DNA of 64,000 nucleotides from Leucocoprinus leucothites (GCA_013368445.1 JAACJO010000028.1:124001-188000), one strand, 5' to 3'; numbered from the stretch's first letter, positions 33,821 through 45,537 are shown. Made by a program: numbers and translations. Notes: generated from the letters alone by a model not told the origin.

Positions 33821-34180
33821 TGTAATGTCACGATCTGCGATCGTGACCTCTCCGATTTGATCTCTGACTACTTTTTCGATTTCCGACTCCCGTGATTTTT
33901 CATTATCTATCATTTCTATAAATATTTCGCAGCCTGTCTCCGCTCATCATTCTATCCTTCTTTCATTTGTGCTCATATTCGTTTCTGCTATTCCATTTAT
34001 GTTTATCGTTCTCTGTCACGTCGCGTTTGTTGTTGTCTATTTACTTTTCGTTTATCTGTTTATTCGTTTATCGTCGCATTGTGAGCTTCGCGATATTTAC
34101 GTGTTATTTGTCCAATTTTGCGTTATCTTAAATACGTCGCTACTAGCTCATGTACTATTCATTCTGAATATCAACTAAGA
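33821..34180 (+). repeat. Gy-P 5' LTR (approximate)
   Basis: The LTR probably starts at TGTAATGTCACGATC (33821) or TGTCACGATC (33826). Near the start is a perfect palindrome GTCACGATC-TGC-GATCGTGAC (33827-33847). A TATA-like TATAAATA lies at 33917-33924. The right boundary cannot be fixed without the 3' LTR, which is beyond the window; CTGAATATCA near 34173 is a candidate end. Confidence 0.55.
33917..33924 (+). promoter_or_regulatory. TATA-like box in Gy-P LTR
   Basis: TATAAATA lies about 95 bp into the LTR and about 490 bp upstream of the gag ATG. It is a reasonable pol II promoter position, by motif only. Confidence 0.45.
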
Positions 34181-34412
34181 TTCCACTCTGAATTCTCTGT
34201 CCATTATTCCTTCAGTGTTGAATTCCAATTCGCACTGCCTGTCATCTTCCTCGTAGACCAAATCGGTCGACACGATATCGGAAGGGCGCAGCACATACGC
34301 TGAAGCCAACGACCGACCTCTCCATAACTTTTGCGCGCTTAGTAAGCGCCGGTATTTCACAAATCCTGACAGTATATTCAGAATACCCAACTTTCGGTAT
34401 CGTTCTCTTAAT

Positions 34413-35993
34413 ATGTCTACAACACTTACTTGCAATACTGCTTGTACTCGTGGTATTTCTGTCCAGAATCATCCACTTCCCTCTCGACCTGCACCTTCTA
34501 CTCGTGGTAGAGGTGGTGCTCCTTCTACTCCTCGGTTTTCAGGTCCACCTCGAAATGGGCGTGAAGCTTCGCGTAGGACTATTCATGAGTCTGAAGAAGA
34601 TGAACCCCAGCCTGAGAGTGACCAGGTCAATGTTGACCATAACGAAGACAATAAGGAAGAAGAGGAGAATAACGCACAAGAACTGGAGGGCAATACCCAA
34701 TTTTTTGAACTTGAAGATTTGGGTCAGGATGATGAACATTTGGATAATGATGGTGCTGATGCAGGAGGTGGAGATGGTGATGGAGGTCCTCCCGATGATG
34801 ATCCTGATGATGAAGGTGACCCAGAGGATGAGCCTGACGAGCCTCCTCATCGCCGCCGTCGTCAAAACCCAGACCCTGAAGAACGATTCCTGAACATTAT
34901 GGATTGTTTTGCAACTAATCTCAAAAATCGCAACCATACTCCCCAGCCTGTTGTTAAAACGGAACACATTCAGGCTAAAGAGCCCGACACATTTGACGGC
35001 TCCAAGCCTCAGAAACTAGACAAGTTCCTTTTTCAATGCCGCTTATACTTCAATACTAATCCGTTGCAATTCACTACAGAACGTGCGAAGGTTAGCTTTG
35101 CGATGACCTTTCTCAAGGGACCTGCTCAGCAGCACTTTCAAATGGTTCTTCAAGTGGAGTATGATTGGGACGTCATTTCCTGGTTTCAGGATTTCCAATT
35201 GTTTGCGGACGAGTTGCGCGAGAATTTTGGGGCCCTTGATCGCAAGACAGAGGCAGCGGAGGAGTTGGAACACCTTCGCATGGGTCATAACTGGACTATA
35301 ACCAAGTATAACATTGAGTTCTTGTGACTTGCTAGTATCTTGGGATGGCCCGACAACATTCTAGTTTACCACTATTATCAAGGCCTTCCAGATCGCATTT
35401 CCAACATCATTTCCAGCTCTCCTACTGGCAAACCCTCTTCCCTTGCTGCTATGCGACGTCTCGCTATGCAAATTGACAACAACTACTGGTCCCATGTCCG
35501 CAAAAAGAAGCGTACTGGTGAAAAACCAGGTCAGTCTTCGACACGTCCTGATACACAGAACCAGCAGAACCAGCATAATAAAAACAAGGGGAAGAACAAC
35601 AACAACAATTGCCAGCAGAATTCATCGCAGCAGCCCAACACACCTTCCAATCCTCCTTCCAACAATCCTAAACCATTCCAGAAATCGTCGAATCCTTCTT
35701 CCTCATCACAACCCTCCAATCCTCTCGCCGGAAAACTCAACAAGGAGGGTAAGCTGACTGCTCAAGAGTGTCAGTGTCGCATTGCAAATGGACAATGCTT
35801 ATACTGTGGTGGAAACCACATGATTCGCGACTGTCCTCGCAAGAACGAGTGCGGTAATACTAATAATAATTCCAATTCTACTTCTTCTTCTTCTAATGTG
35901 AACAAGCCTAAAGGGCGAAACGCCAAGGCCGACGCAGACTCCAAGGATGCTTCGCAACCTTCGGTCTCTCAATCCGAGAGTTCGAAAAAATAG
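34413..35993 (+). pseudogene. Gy-P gag, one nonsense codon
   Basis: ATG 34413 (MSTTLTCNTACTRG) to TAG 35991-35993, about 526 aa. Acidic N-terminal third; gag core (AKVSFAMTFLKGPAQQHFQM, ELRENFGALD); Asn/Gln/Ser-rich linker; one Cys/His knuckle (CLYCGGNHMIRDC); Lys/Ser tail. TGA at 35325-35327 replaces the arginine of IEFSR, with two C to T changes relative to Gy-M. Pol follows in the -1 frame. The run GAAAAAA (35984-35990) just before the stop is a candidate frameshift site. Confidence 0.88.
35984..35993 (+). promoter_or_regulatory. Candidate -1 frameshift site at gag-pol junction
   Basis: GAAAAAATAG: an A6 run directly before the gag stop. In the -1 frame the reading continues through the gag stop into the protease sequence, broken in Gy-P only by TGA 36062-36064, where Gy-M has CGA. 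Gy-M carries the same A6 and stop. Confidence 0.5.
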
Positions 35994-36064
35994 CGAGCGT
36001 TCCTCAGAACTCTGCACAGGCTGAGGATCGTGTTGAACTCTCCTGTGCTTCAGGGAGTATTTGA

Positions 36065-36453
36065 CTCAACGTGTCTGCTCTTTCCAATCCAAACTCTCTT
36101 CATATTTCACCTACTTCTTCACTGCTTTTGGACAAATCTTCTTCACTCCTTATTTCACTTACTGCGCTCGTTGATAGTGGTTTGACTCATTGCTTCATAG
36201 ACAATTTGCTTATTCGTAAATACTGTGTACCCACTATTCCGATTCCTCCCGTAGAGTTGCGATTGTTTGATGGTTCATCTAATTTGTTCATTTCAGAAAC
36301 TGCGAAAATCCCTATCTCGTTTCCAACTGGTGAATGTATAAATCTGGACTTCTATGTCACTCGGCTTGATCCGTCTTGCTCTGTGGTTCTTGGACATAAT
36401 TGGCTTGCCCACTACAATCCGTTGATTGATTGGGTTTCAGGTCAAATTGCTTT

Positions 36454-36454
<1 letters not shown>
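36065..36454 (+). pseudogene. Gy-P pol, protease segment
   Basis: This is the first pol segment after the gag stop, in the -1 frame. It carries the retroviral-type aspartic protease with the active-site triplet in LVDSGLTHCFID and the flap/second-half region (VVLGHNWLAHYNPLIDWVSG). HL-10 interrupts it after GQIAF; the TSD GTCAAATTGCTTTC lies at 36441-36454 and 37789-37802. Confidence 0.87.
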
Positions 36455-36489
<35 letters not shown>

Positions 36490-37788
36490 TCAGGTGACCC
36501 CGGAGGGGTCATTTATAACGCGGTGCGCAATAGCAGTCCGCGCCCGACTATCTACTACATGGAACCAGTACCGCTACTGACTACGCACACGTAAACAATT
36601 GGGAATACATAATAAGTCCTGTCCGAAACAATACTCGAGTCGACAGCAGAAGGGGGGCTGGGCATGTAAAATACAACGAAGAAACATATACCGTTATCAC
36701 TGCATCTGGTGGCAGGCCTTGTGGTTAGTGAGGGCCCATCCGTTGGCCGGCGATGGACGGGGGACGATGCGTTGGCACTAGGGAGCTCCCCCTAGGCCCG
36801 GGACCGACTGACAGAACCGGAATGACTTTGCAGCCAATCCCGATCAAACCGGTGGCGCCAGAACGCGCACTTGCGGTCAGTTGCGGCATGTTCCTTGCCG
36901 CAGTTGACGCACTTGATATGGGGACAGGGATCCCCGGCAGGTGTGGGCTGGATGGGGGGGTTAGCCTTCGGCGACCCCTTGCAGCAGGAGGAGGTGGAGC
37001 GGTGATTCTCGGACCGATGTGGCCCGCTGCATTGTGAACACCTGAGTGCGCGGTTGCGACAGGTGGTGGTAGTGTGGCCCCAACGCCAGCATCGTTGACA
37101 CTGGGGGGTCCCGGGGTGAGCGCGCGCGGCCTTGATCATAGACTGCACACCGTCGAAGTGGAGGTATTTGCTGACCAGGCGCTTGGCGTTAGCGCCTGAC
37201 TGAGAGTCCCAGAGGTCGACCCATACGGTGGCGGTGTTGGCCTTGGCGGAGTTGCGCATTATGCGCACGGAGGATACGTTAGCGAATGTCTCCTTGAAGG
37301 GAGACACACGCATATGGTCAGTGATGTGTTGGGGAGTGGTACGGATGCCACTCGTGTAGTAGGGGACGTCCAAGATCTTGAGGTAAGACCTGGACCTGGG
37401 TCGTCTCGTCTTCAGCTCGAATGGGGCGGTGAAGGCGGATGGGAGAGCGGATTCGATCACTGATGCCTCGGCATCGGTGGCGACGGAGCTGGTGTACAAC
37501 GAGATGGTGTTGTACGCCTTGGCAATGTTCTCGACACAAAGAGAGCTCTTCGCGCGAGTGAGGGAGTCGTTAAGAAGGCGCATGGCCTTGTGGTGGAGAT
37601 ATGTGACATCACCGGCGTCGCCAGTGAAGTCGAGGAAGAGTTGACGCCGGGTGGGGCCCGACGTGGTCATACGCGGCTTCTTCGCAGAAGGCGCATCGGC
37701 GAGGGCGGCCTGATGCATCGCAGCGACGCGATCAGGCTCGAGAGTGGGGTGGGACTGGGCGAGTTTTATAAGCGCCGCCGCAGACGCT
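36455..37788 (-). mobile_element. HL-10, 5'-truncated half-LINE in Gy-P protease
   Basis: This minus-strand half-LINE 3' part has poly(T) from about 36456, the ACCCCGGAGGGGT hairpin, the shared tail and 3' UTR. The ORF runs from TAG 36792 to the truncation at 37788. The 14-bp TSD lies at 36441-36454 and 37789-37802. Confidence 0.94.
36792..37788 (-). pseudogene. HL-10 ORF1-like protein, C-terminal half, open
   Basis: About 332 codons are open, with no stop or frameshift. They run from the ASAAALIKLAQSHPTLEPD region through TTSGPTRRQLFLDFTG, WVDLWDSQSGANAKR and all three knuckles to GSVSRSRA. It lacks the N-terminal half through 5' truncation. The clean frame suggests a fairly recent insertion. 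Confidence 0.87.
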
Positions 37789-37802
37789 GTCAAATTGCTT
37801 TC

Positions 37803-38621
37803 TGATCTACTCTGCAATCAGATCTTGCTACTCCTTCTGTCTGTGTGCCTATCTCTGCCAAATCGCCGGCTCCTGATACAATCTCACCAGTTCCCGATTC
37901 TTCCACTTCTCGACCTGACGTTCGACTGATTGGCGCGGCTGCATTTGTGCGTGTCTGTCGTCAACCTGGCTCTATGCGTTTTGGTCTGGATCTCCGGCAC
38001 TCATCTGTGGCTGGAGCTGCTTCTTCTTCTTCGCAGGATCCCATCAACCTTTCTAACGTTCCTTTGGAATATCATGAATTTGCAGATGTTTTCAGCAAAT
38101 CCCATGCTGACAGTCTCCCACCTCACCGACCTTACAACTTGCGCATTAATCTCGAGGAAGGAACTTCTCCTCCTGTTGGAACAATTTATTCGCTTTCGCA
38201 GGTTGAGCTTGCTGCACTCCGAGAATTCATTGACAAAAATCTTTCCATTGGTTTTATTCGACCTTCTAATTCTCCTCATGGTGCTCCTGTTCTCTTCGTC
38301 AAAAAGAAAGATGGCTCTCTTCGACTTTGTGTTGATTTCCGTGGTCTTAACCAGATCACTAGGAAAGATCGCTACCCACTACTGCTCATTTCTGACTTGC
38401 TGGACTCTCCGCAAAAGGCTGGTATCTATACCAAGATTGATCTCCGACATGCTTATCATTTGGTTCGTATTGCTGAAGGCAATGAGTGGAAAACTGTATT
38501 CCGCACTCACTATGGTTCATTCGAGTGGCTTGTGATGCCTTTCGGTCTCACCAACGCTCCTGCTGCTTTCCAGCGGTTCATGAACGACATTTTCCAGGAT
38601 CTTCTTGATACATGCGTAACT
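37803..38621 (+). pseudogene. Gy-P pol, RT N-terminal segment
   Basis: This continues Gy-P pol: the pre-RT linker ([20 protein letters not shown]), then RT fingers and palm ([52 protein letters not shown]). The frame is open to the LINE-f insertion just before the YLDD motif. The TSD GATAC(A/G)TGCGTAACT lies at 38607-38621 and 42579-42593. Confidence 0.9.
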
Positions 38622-41600
38622 TTTTTTTAATTTTTTAATTTTTTAATCAATGTATTTATATAGCGGTGCTGGATCGCAGTCCGCTTCAACTAAATATTAC
38701 AAACAAATGGTACACTACAGCAAGCTGGGGTACACAAAGCGGTCGGAGACCGCTTAAGACAAGGACTATACACGATTAGACCAGTAAAATAGAGAAGAAT
38801 CGAAAGAAACTATAAAACGAGGTGTCATACACAGAGATCGGACTCAAAGGAAAAGAGAAGAGAGGAAATGAAAGAATATAGTTCACCTTCATTTGGTTCG
38901 GCGGGCACAGGGGCTTGAAGCGGCGGTGGACGCGTGTCATGATTGGTGAAAGCAAAAGCGGCCGGATTCTTTTTCAAGAATTCGACGAGGAACTCGTATT
39001 GAGGAAAGGCGCATTGCACCCATTGAGTACGGATGGGGTAGAGGGGGCAATAGCTCAGGATGTGATGTCGTGTTTCCAGGCAATGGCCACAACGACAGGA
39101 TATTTGTTCGAGGGGGAAGAACCTCTCGCGATAGGCTCCAATCAGAGCGTGATTGAGTATAGCCCGAGTCATACGAGCGCAAAGTTGTGGTGACTCATTG
39201 GCTAAGGGAAGCCACGTGCCTCCCTTGACATAGGTAGGAATGATGAATTTGCGATTTTTCTTGGAGAGAAGGAAACTGTTGCCGCGGTACTTCTTCTTCC
39301 AAAATGTAGTCTCCCAGGATTTCTGGCAGTTGTTGGTGGCTTTGTGTCGAAGGAAGTCAAGGGTAGCTCCCGTGTGAGAAGGGGCATGTATACGCATGGA
39401 AGTGACGTCATTATGGACTTTGAGGTGTGGTTTCCAACGCCATTTGGAAGGGATGTCCCAGAAGTCGATGGAACGGGATGGTTTAGCTCTGAGCCAATCG
39501 GATAGAAGCCGGCAAACTTGAATCGATTGCGACTGACTCGAGTGAATGGATGGGTCAACTGCCAGTTTGGCTGCTGGGAGACAGTCGGTGATGAGGATAA
39601 TGTGATCGCATTGAAGGGAGATGGCTTTAGCAATGCTGATACAAATGGAGTAGAGTTCAGCGTCCGTGGATGAAGCCCGGCCGCTTGCTTGTTTTGCATG
39701 GGACACTTGTCGTCTGCCGCGATATAGATGTGCCGCCGAAACCGCCTGAAGAGAACCTACAAGTGGAACAGAGGCATCAGTAACAACTGCAATACAACTA
39801 TGATTCAGAGAAGAGGAAATGAATACTGAATCAAGAGACAATACGTGTTTATACATTTCGTGTTTGTCCGAGCGATTACAAGGGTGAAAATGAATGGAAT
39901 CAGGATAGATGTCCATGAGACGAGAACCAGGCTTGGATTCGGAAGAGAAAGGAGAAAATGAATCAGACAGATGATGAAGAGAACTATCTACATCAATAAT
40001 AGGGCCTTTGACTTTAGCTTTTTTGGCCGGAGTAAGAAGTTGAAGCGATTGGGGATGAGGGATAGAATCAAGAGAAAAACGGTCGGATAAAAGAGATCGT
40101 AATGCATGATTAGAAGGTAAAGTAGATACTCGATACGAAGAACGAATGGCTAATTTACGGAGATGGAGGTGAATGGGGATGAGGCCGGCAATACTTTCGA
40201 CACCACCGGATGGAGACGTACGAAAGGCGCCAGTGATCCATATAGCTGCGTGCCTTTGCATTGATGAGAGGGACTTGAGAAGCGCCTTATTATGAGCGCC
40301 TTCAAAGTACCATAATCGGAAGCCATATGTTGCCACTGGGACAACACATGACCTATATAGAAGTCGTTTCTGGAGAGGAAGGAGGCTGCGTGTAGAGTTG
40401 CCTAGCATACCCATAGCTTTCACAGTGGATAATGCCTTGGTAGAGTAGTATCGAACGTGTTCTTGGAATGAAAGTCGACGGTCAAAGTAGAAGCCTAGAT
40501 AACGCCAGAAGCGCTTGGGGTGAAGGATGGGACCGCCGACTTCAGACAAGTCCAGAGGGGGGTTTAAATCATTATGACGTCGAGAAAAATGGAAGACCTC
40601 GGATTTGTCGTGTTTGACGACTAGTCCAAGGTCGGTGCAAATGGAGTTAATGATGGAATACGCTGCTTTGAGAGAAGAATTTGTGTCAGTATAATTCTTC
40701 GCTTGGGAAATACAAAGCCCATCATCAACAAATGATAGAAGGGAAGAAGGGACGGATTGTAAACGAGCACGTTGGTCGAACATGAACATGAGAGGTGCCA
40801 AATAAAGCGCCGATAGTATGGGTGAAAGAGCCGAACCTTGCCCTACGCCAACATCCGCGTCATGGGCATCAGATAGAAAAGTGTTCCACATATATTGAGT
40901 CGATCGACCTGTGAGGTAGTGAGAAAAGAACTTTACGAGTTCAGGGGCGAACCCTTGGCGTTGCAAGATGTCAGTAAGAATTTCATGATTAAGAGAAGGG
41001 AAGAATTGGGCTATGTCGAAAGTGCAAACGCTCGTGATCATGCCTTTGGCCCAACCAGCCCGAATGATGTGAGTAAGGAAAACACCAGCATCTTCCGTCA
41101 ATCGCTGTATAACTCCACCCATTTGATTTGGATGAAGAACATTGAGGGATACTGCTTCAAATTGCATACATCGTGCAATCATTTTTTCAATGAGTTTACC
41201 TAAAGTGTTCAGTAGGACAATGGGACGGAACGCTTTTGGGGTATCATAGGCCGGTTTATTCGGCTTGGGAATGATGATGGAGACCAAGTCTTTGAAGTGA
41301 CTCGGCCAATGAGAGAGACGTATGCACGAATTAGCGATTAGGATGATGTTGTTCAAGCAATCGTTATGAGCAACGATAGACTTTAGGTGCTTCCATGACA
41401 CGTGGTCGGGTCCAGGCACTGAGGAGTTAGCGCAAGAATGTAAGGATTCAGAAAGTTCAAGGGCAGAGAAGTTTGCCCAAGATTGAGAAGGGAGAGATTT
41501 TATTTCATTTAGAATTTGAGGGCTTACCGGCCATCCCGACGCAGAATTGTATGATGAGTGGAGTGCATTCCACAAGTCCGGAAGGTTGTTGCAAGGGCGT

Positions 41601-42578
41601 CCTTGATATCGAATGCCCTCAATGGCAGGGAGTTTTCGTTTTTTGACCCATTCCATAAGGTCCCAGGGTCGTTTGTTGGTGGATGTGATTTCGTGAATAC
41701 GCTCCTCAAAGAAAGAGCGCTTGGCGCCACGTGTGGCCTTCCTAAACGCTCGCCAATCTTTTCGGTCTTTGGATTTACGATACGCAAGTAAGGTCTCGGA
41801 ACAGTGAGGAGTCCACCATTCTTTCAACCGGTTAGTGATCCATACAGTTTTAGAGTTCGTATTCCAAGACTCAGATATAATACTAGAAATAGAATGGGAG
41901 ATGTTGTCCAAACACGAAGTAGAATGAATGTTCGAACAATTCAAAGCCGCAAGATGCTCTGAGACCTGAGAAATGAAAGCGGTCTCTTCATCACTATCTT
42001 TCGGTAGTACACGCTTTTTATAATTAATATAATCGGGGCGAATTGGAAGATCCATAAGCAAAGGTGCGTGATCCGAGGGTAGTCTCGAATTTGCATCAAT
42101 GATATGGGGAGTGGAAATATTTGCACAGAAAATAAGATCGATAACCGTGTCATCATGATTGGCAATGGCCGAGAAATGAGTTGGGGAAGAGATGGTCGGT
42201 ATAGACCTAGAAAGATTGAAGCATTCCACTAACTCCGTTAGAGTTATGGCGGATTGGGGGACATGGGAGGCTAAGGGATCCCATTCTGGAGAACGGCAAT
42301 TGAAATTGCCTCCCATGTATATTGTATTAGGGATATTGATGAAGTTTGTAGAAAGGAAGTTTATCGCTGATGACGATGAATCAGAATATACGTTGAGAAG
42401 ATGGATATAATTGCCTCTGTTAAATAGACCTAGGATTTGAATGTCGCGATGGTTTACCCACTCTTGTCAAAGAATGGGTCTCATACGGGATAGTCGTCTG
42501 TGAACGTAAGTTAAAGTACGCAGACGAGGATCATTGGGCTTGGTAGGACGAGCCATACATAGCCATTCTGGGTGGTTA
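38622..42578 (-). mobile_element. LINE-f, 5'-truncated LINE in Gy-P RT
   Basis: This is 3.96 kb of LINE 3' part, truncated inside the endonuclease domain. The tail is not pure poly(A): read on the minus strand it is (TTAAAAAA)-like. The 3' UTR stem AAGCGGTC/GACCGCTT is present near 38740-38758. A 15-bp TSD with one CpG-type mismatch lies at 38607-38621 and 42579-42593. Confidence 0.94.
38825..42578 (-). pseudogene. LINE-f ORF2, long open RT-RNase H, endonuclease damaged
   Basis: The frame is open from 42466 down to the stop at 38825. It includes RT (SFVDDGLCIS), RNase H (VTDASVP, DAELYSI, ITDCLPAAK) and the Cys/His end (CRCGHCLETRHHILSYC, with one Cys to Ser change). Upstream, TGA at 42469-42467 replaces arginine in IL(R)QEW. 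The endonuclease Asp of GGDFN is Asn (AAT, 42307-42305), a CpG-type change. The first about 80 residues are missing through truncation, so no endonuclease can be made. Confidence 0.9.
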
Positions 42579-42593
42579 GATACGTGCGTAACT

Positions 42594-43156
42594 GTTTATC
42601 TTGACGATATTCTCATATATTCGGAGGACATTAATTCGCATGGCAAACACGTTCGCGAAGTCCTTAAAAGGTTGTGCCAAAATGGCCTTTATGCTTGCGC
42701 TGATAAATGCGAGTTCCATACTGACACAGTCAAATACCTCGGCTACATTCTTTCTCCAGACAGTCTGAAAATCTCAGAAGAAAAGGTAAAAACTATCCAG
42801 GACTGGCCCAAACCGAAGAAGGTCAAGGATATACAATCCTTCCTTGGTTTTGCAAACTTCTATCGTCGTTTCATTTATGGTTATTCCGATATTGTTGTAC
42901 CACTAACTCGCCTCACGCGAAAACACATACAGTGGAACTTCAATGAAAAAGCTCGCAAGGCTTTTAACTCCCTCAAGGACGCCTTTATGTGTGCACCAGT
43001 TCTTACCCATTGGATTCCCGATACACAAATTATTGTGGAAACCAATGCCTCTGACTATGCCCTGGCAGCTATACTCTCTATCATCGCTCCTGATGGAGAT
43101 ATTCACCCTATCGCTTTTCATTCCCGTCCATTTTCCACATCCGAGCTCAACTACAA
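42594..43156 (+). pseudogene. Gy-P pol, RT C-terminal and RNase H start
   Basis: This continues with the RT active site (VYLDDILIYSEDI), the thumb and connection (CEFHTDTVKYLGYILSPDS, FLGFANFYRRF) and the RNase H start. The first RNase H Asp is Asn (AAT 43044-43046, VETNASDY), where Gy-M has VETDASDY. The tandem HL-11/HL-12 insertion follows; the TSD GAGCTCAACTAC(A/G)A lies at 43143-43156 and 61023-61036. Confidence 0.9.
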
Positions 43157-43249
43157 CATCCCTCCTTGACCTCTTACCTCCTACCACCACCATCGAAAGT
43201 TGGTGTTTGATTAGACGTCTACTTTTCATCGTTTTCATACTCATAATAC

Positions 43250-45119
43250 ATGGGTAAACGAAAGTCTAAGGCTAACTGGCCGCCACCGCGCTCAACCGAG
43301 TCCGTTAATGCATCCGACGACGAGCTCAACATCCCCGAGATGTCCGAGGACGAACATCTCGACCCCTACGACAACCCTCTCAACGTGCGAGGGTTCTACG
43401 GTCCCCCCCGGGCAGACGTTTCGTCGCCTGGCCCCTCTCAGCCGATGGCAGACGTCCCATCGCCATCGCCTGTTGTCCCAGTGGCAGACGTCCCATCGCC
43501 ACTCCAGCCCTACACTGTTGGCGCATGAACTTTTGTGCCCATCACGCCCCCTCCCCCTGTGGCTCCCGTGTCAGTGTCCTCCTCCAAGGGAAAGAAGAAG
43601 GAGGTCACCCCGAGGAACGCCCTCAACAAACTCATCTCCTTCCTTAAGTGGTTGGACACCATCGAAGACCCGGCTGACATCCCGGTCAACGACGCGCAAG
43701 GCATGGTTACCTGTTTAGCCAAGGCCTCTTACGCATTCACCAAGGAGTTGCACATGGAGAGCACCCTTATCACCTCGAATTCCTTCAATGCCCATGGCTG
43801 GGAGACATTTGCGGATTTCTTGGGGGGCTTCGGTCAGAGATTCTCGGCCGAGACCTCCCCTAAAGCGACGTGCGTCGTCCTCGAGGCGACCCATGGATCT
43901 GCTGAGTCAGCGGGTCCACGTGACATCGACATGGGCTCCCCCAAGGCGCCCACTTTACTGCCCCCGGATCGTTGGCCCGCCCCGGCCCGTCCTCCCTTAC
44001 CGCCCAAGCCGGCGCCTGCAAAGGCCCGCGCTAGTGGCAAAGCGCCCACTCAAGCGCCCCCCACTCCTAAGCGAGCGCCCATCCCACCCTCAGCGGCTAA
44101 GAAGTTGTTTGCTGAGGTTGCACGCACCCCGGCGTCTGCGGCAGCGCTTATCAAGCTTGCCCAGTCCCATCCCACTCTCGAGCCTGATCGTGTCGCTGCG
44201 ATGCATCAGGCCGCCCTCGCTGATGCGCCTTCTGCAAAGAAGCCGCGCATGACCACGTCGGGCCCCACCCGGCGCCAACTCTTCCTCGATTTCACCAGCA
44301 ATGCCCGTGAGATCACCTACCTCCACCACAAGGCCATGCGCCTTCTGAACGAATCCCTCACTTGCGCAAAGTGCTCGCTTCGTGTTGAGAACATTGCCCT
44401 GGCGTACGACACTGTCTCGTTGTACACTAGCTCCGTCGCCACCGATGCTGAGGTATCGGTGATCGAGTCCGCTCTCCCCTCCGCCTTCAACGCTCCTTTC
44501 GAGCTGAAGACGAGGCGACCCAGGTCCAGATCTTACCTCAAGATCTTGGACGTTCCTTACTACCTGAGTGGTGCTCGCACCACTCCCAAAGACGTCACCG
44601 ACCGCATGCGGGTGTCTCCCTTCAGGGAGACATTCGCTAACGTTTCTTCCGTGCGCATCATGCGCAATTCCGCCAAGGCCGACACCGCTACCGTATGGGT
44701 CGACCTATGGGATTCTCAGTCCGGCGCTAACGCCAAGCGCCTTGTCAACAAATACCTCAACTTCGAGGGTGTGCAGTCTATGATCAAGGCCGCACCCCGG
44801 GACCCCCCAGTGTCAACGATGCTGGCGTTGGGGCCACACTACCACCACCTGTCGCAACCGCGCTCTCAGGTGTTCCCATTGCGGTGGACCACATCGGTCC
44901 GAGAATCACCGCTCCACATCCTCCTGCTGTAAGGGGTCGCCGAAGGCAAACCCCCCCATCCAGCCCACACCCGCCGGGGAACCCTGTCCCCACATCAAGT
45001 GCGTCAATTGCGGCAAAGAACATGCTGCTACTGACCGCAAATGCACGTTCTGGCGCCACCGGTTTGATCGGGATTGGCTGCAAAGTCATTCCGGTTCTGC
45101 TGGTCGGCCCCGGGCCTAG
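43250..45119 (+). pseudogene. HL-11 ORF1-like gag protein, stop and 8-bp deletion
   Basis: ATG 43250 (MGKRKSKANWPPPR), family stop at 45117-45119. TGA at 43526-43528 lies in GA(R)TFVPI, a CGN to TGA change. From 43529 to about 44792 the frame is open. An 8-bp loss at about 44793 (the RAHPGT region) then throws the zinc knuckles out of frame. Domain order is as in HL-4, subfamily A. Confidence 0.87.
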
Positions 45120-45163
45120 GGGGAGCTCCCTAGTGTCAACGCATCGTCCCCCGTCCACCGCTG

Positions 45164-45537
45164 TGTCGAAGCAGCAACGGGGAGCGTAGCGGTGAAGGTA
45201 GACGACGAGGTCAGTACTCACTTTACTAGGCAGTTAGTCTGTTATGGGAGTGTTATTGAGGTAGTGGTTGCGACTGAGAAGATACAATTGACTGTAGAAT
45301 AACGAAGAAAATACAAGGTATTTATACTAAAGAGTTCGAATATTTCTACTATTAAAGAGGGTATTACACACTCGTTTCGAGGTGGTAAAGGGTACAGGTA
45401 AAACGTATAGTGAAACATGTATAGTCCGCACGAACTATCGGTGCGTGAACATAGTGGTATCTAATAATAGAACGCATATGTCATAATTGAGAGTGAACAC
45501 TTGTATAGCAGCGTATAAACGCGCACGTGATTCAACA
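45164..45537 (-). repeat. Copia 3' LTR
   Basis: 374 bp, TG...CA ended, next to the TSD CGCTG on its left. It differs from the 5' LTR at one site that I can see, near 45512. It is directly preceded on the minus strand by the polypurine tract. Confidence 0.95.

Noticed and set aside
33827..33847. Palindrome GTCACGATC-TGC-GATCGTGAC as a DNA transposon terminus or operator
   Set aside because: It lies at the start of the gypsy LTR upstream of gag; no TIR partner or transposase is nearby.
8457..42469. Classical RIP (CpA to TpA) as the cause of the stops
   Set aside because: The stops are CGA to TGA with a CpG context; I did not see a matching excess of CpA changes, although I could not count them all.
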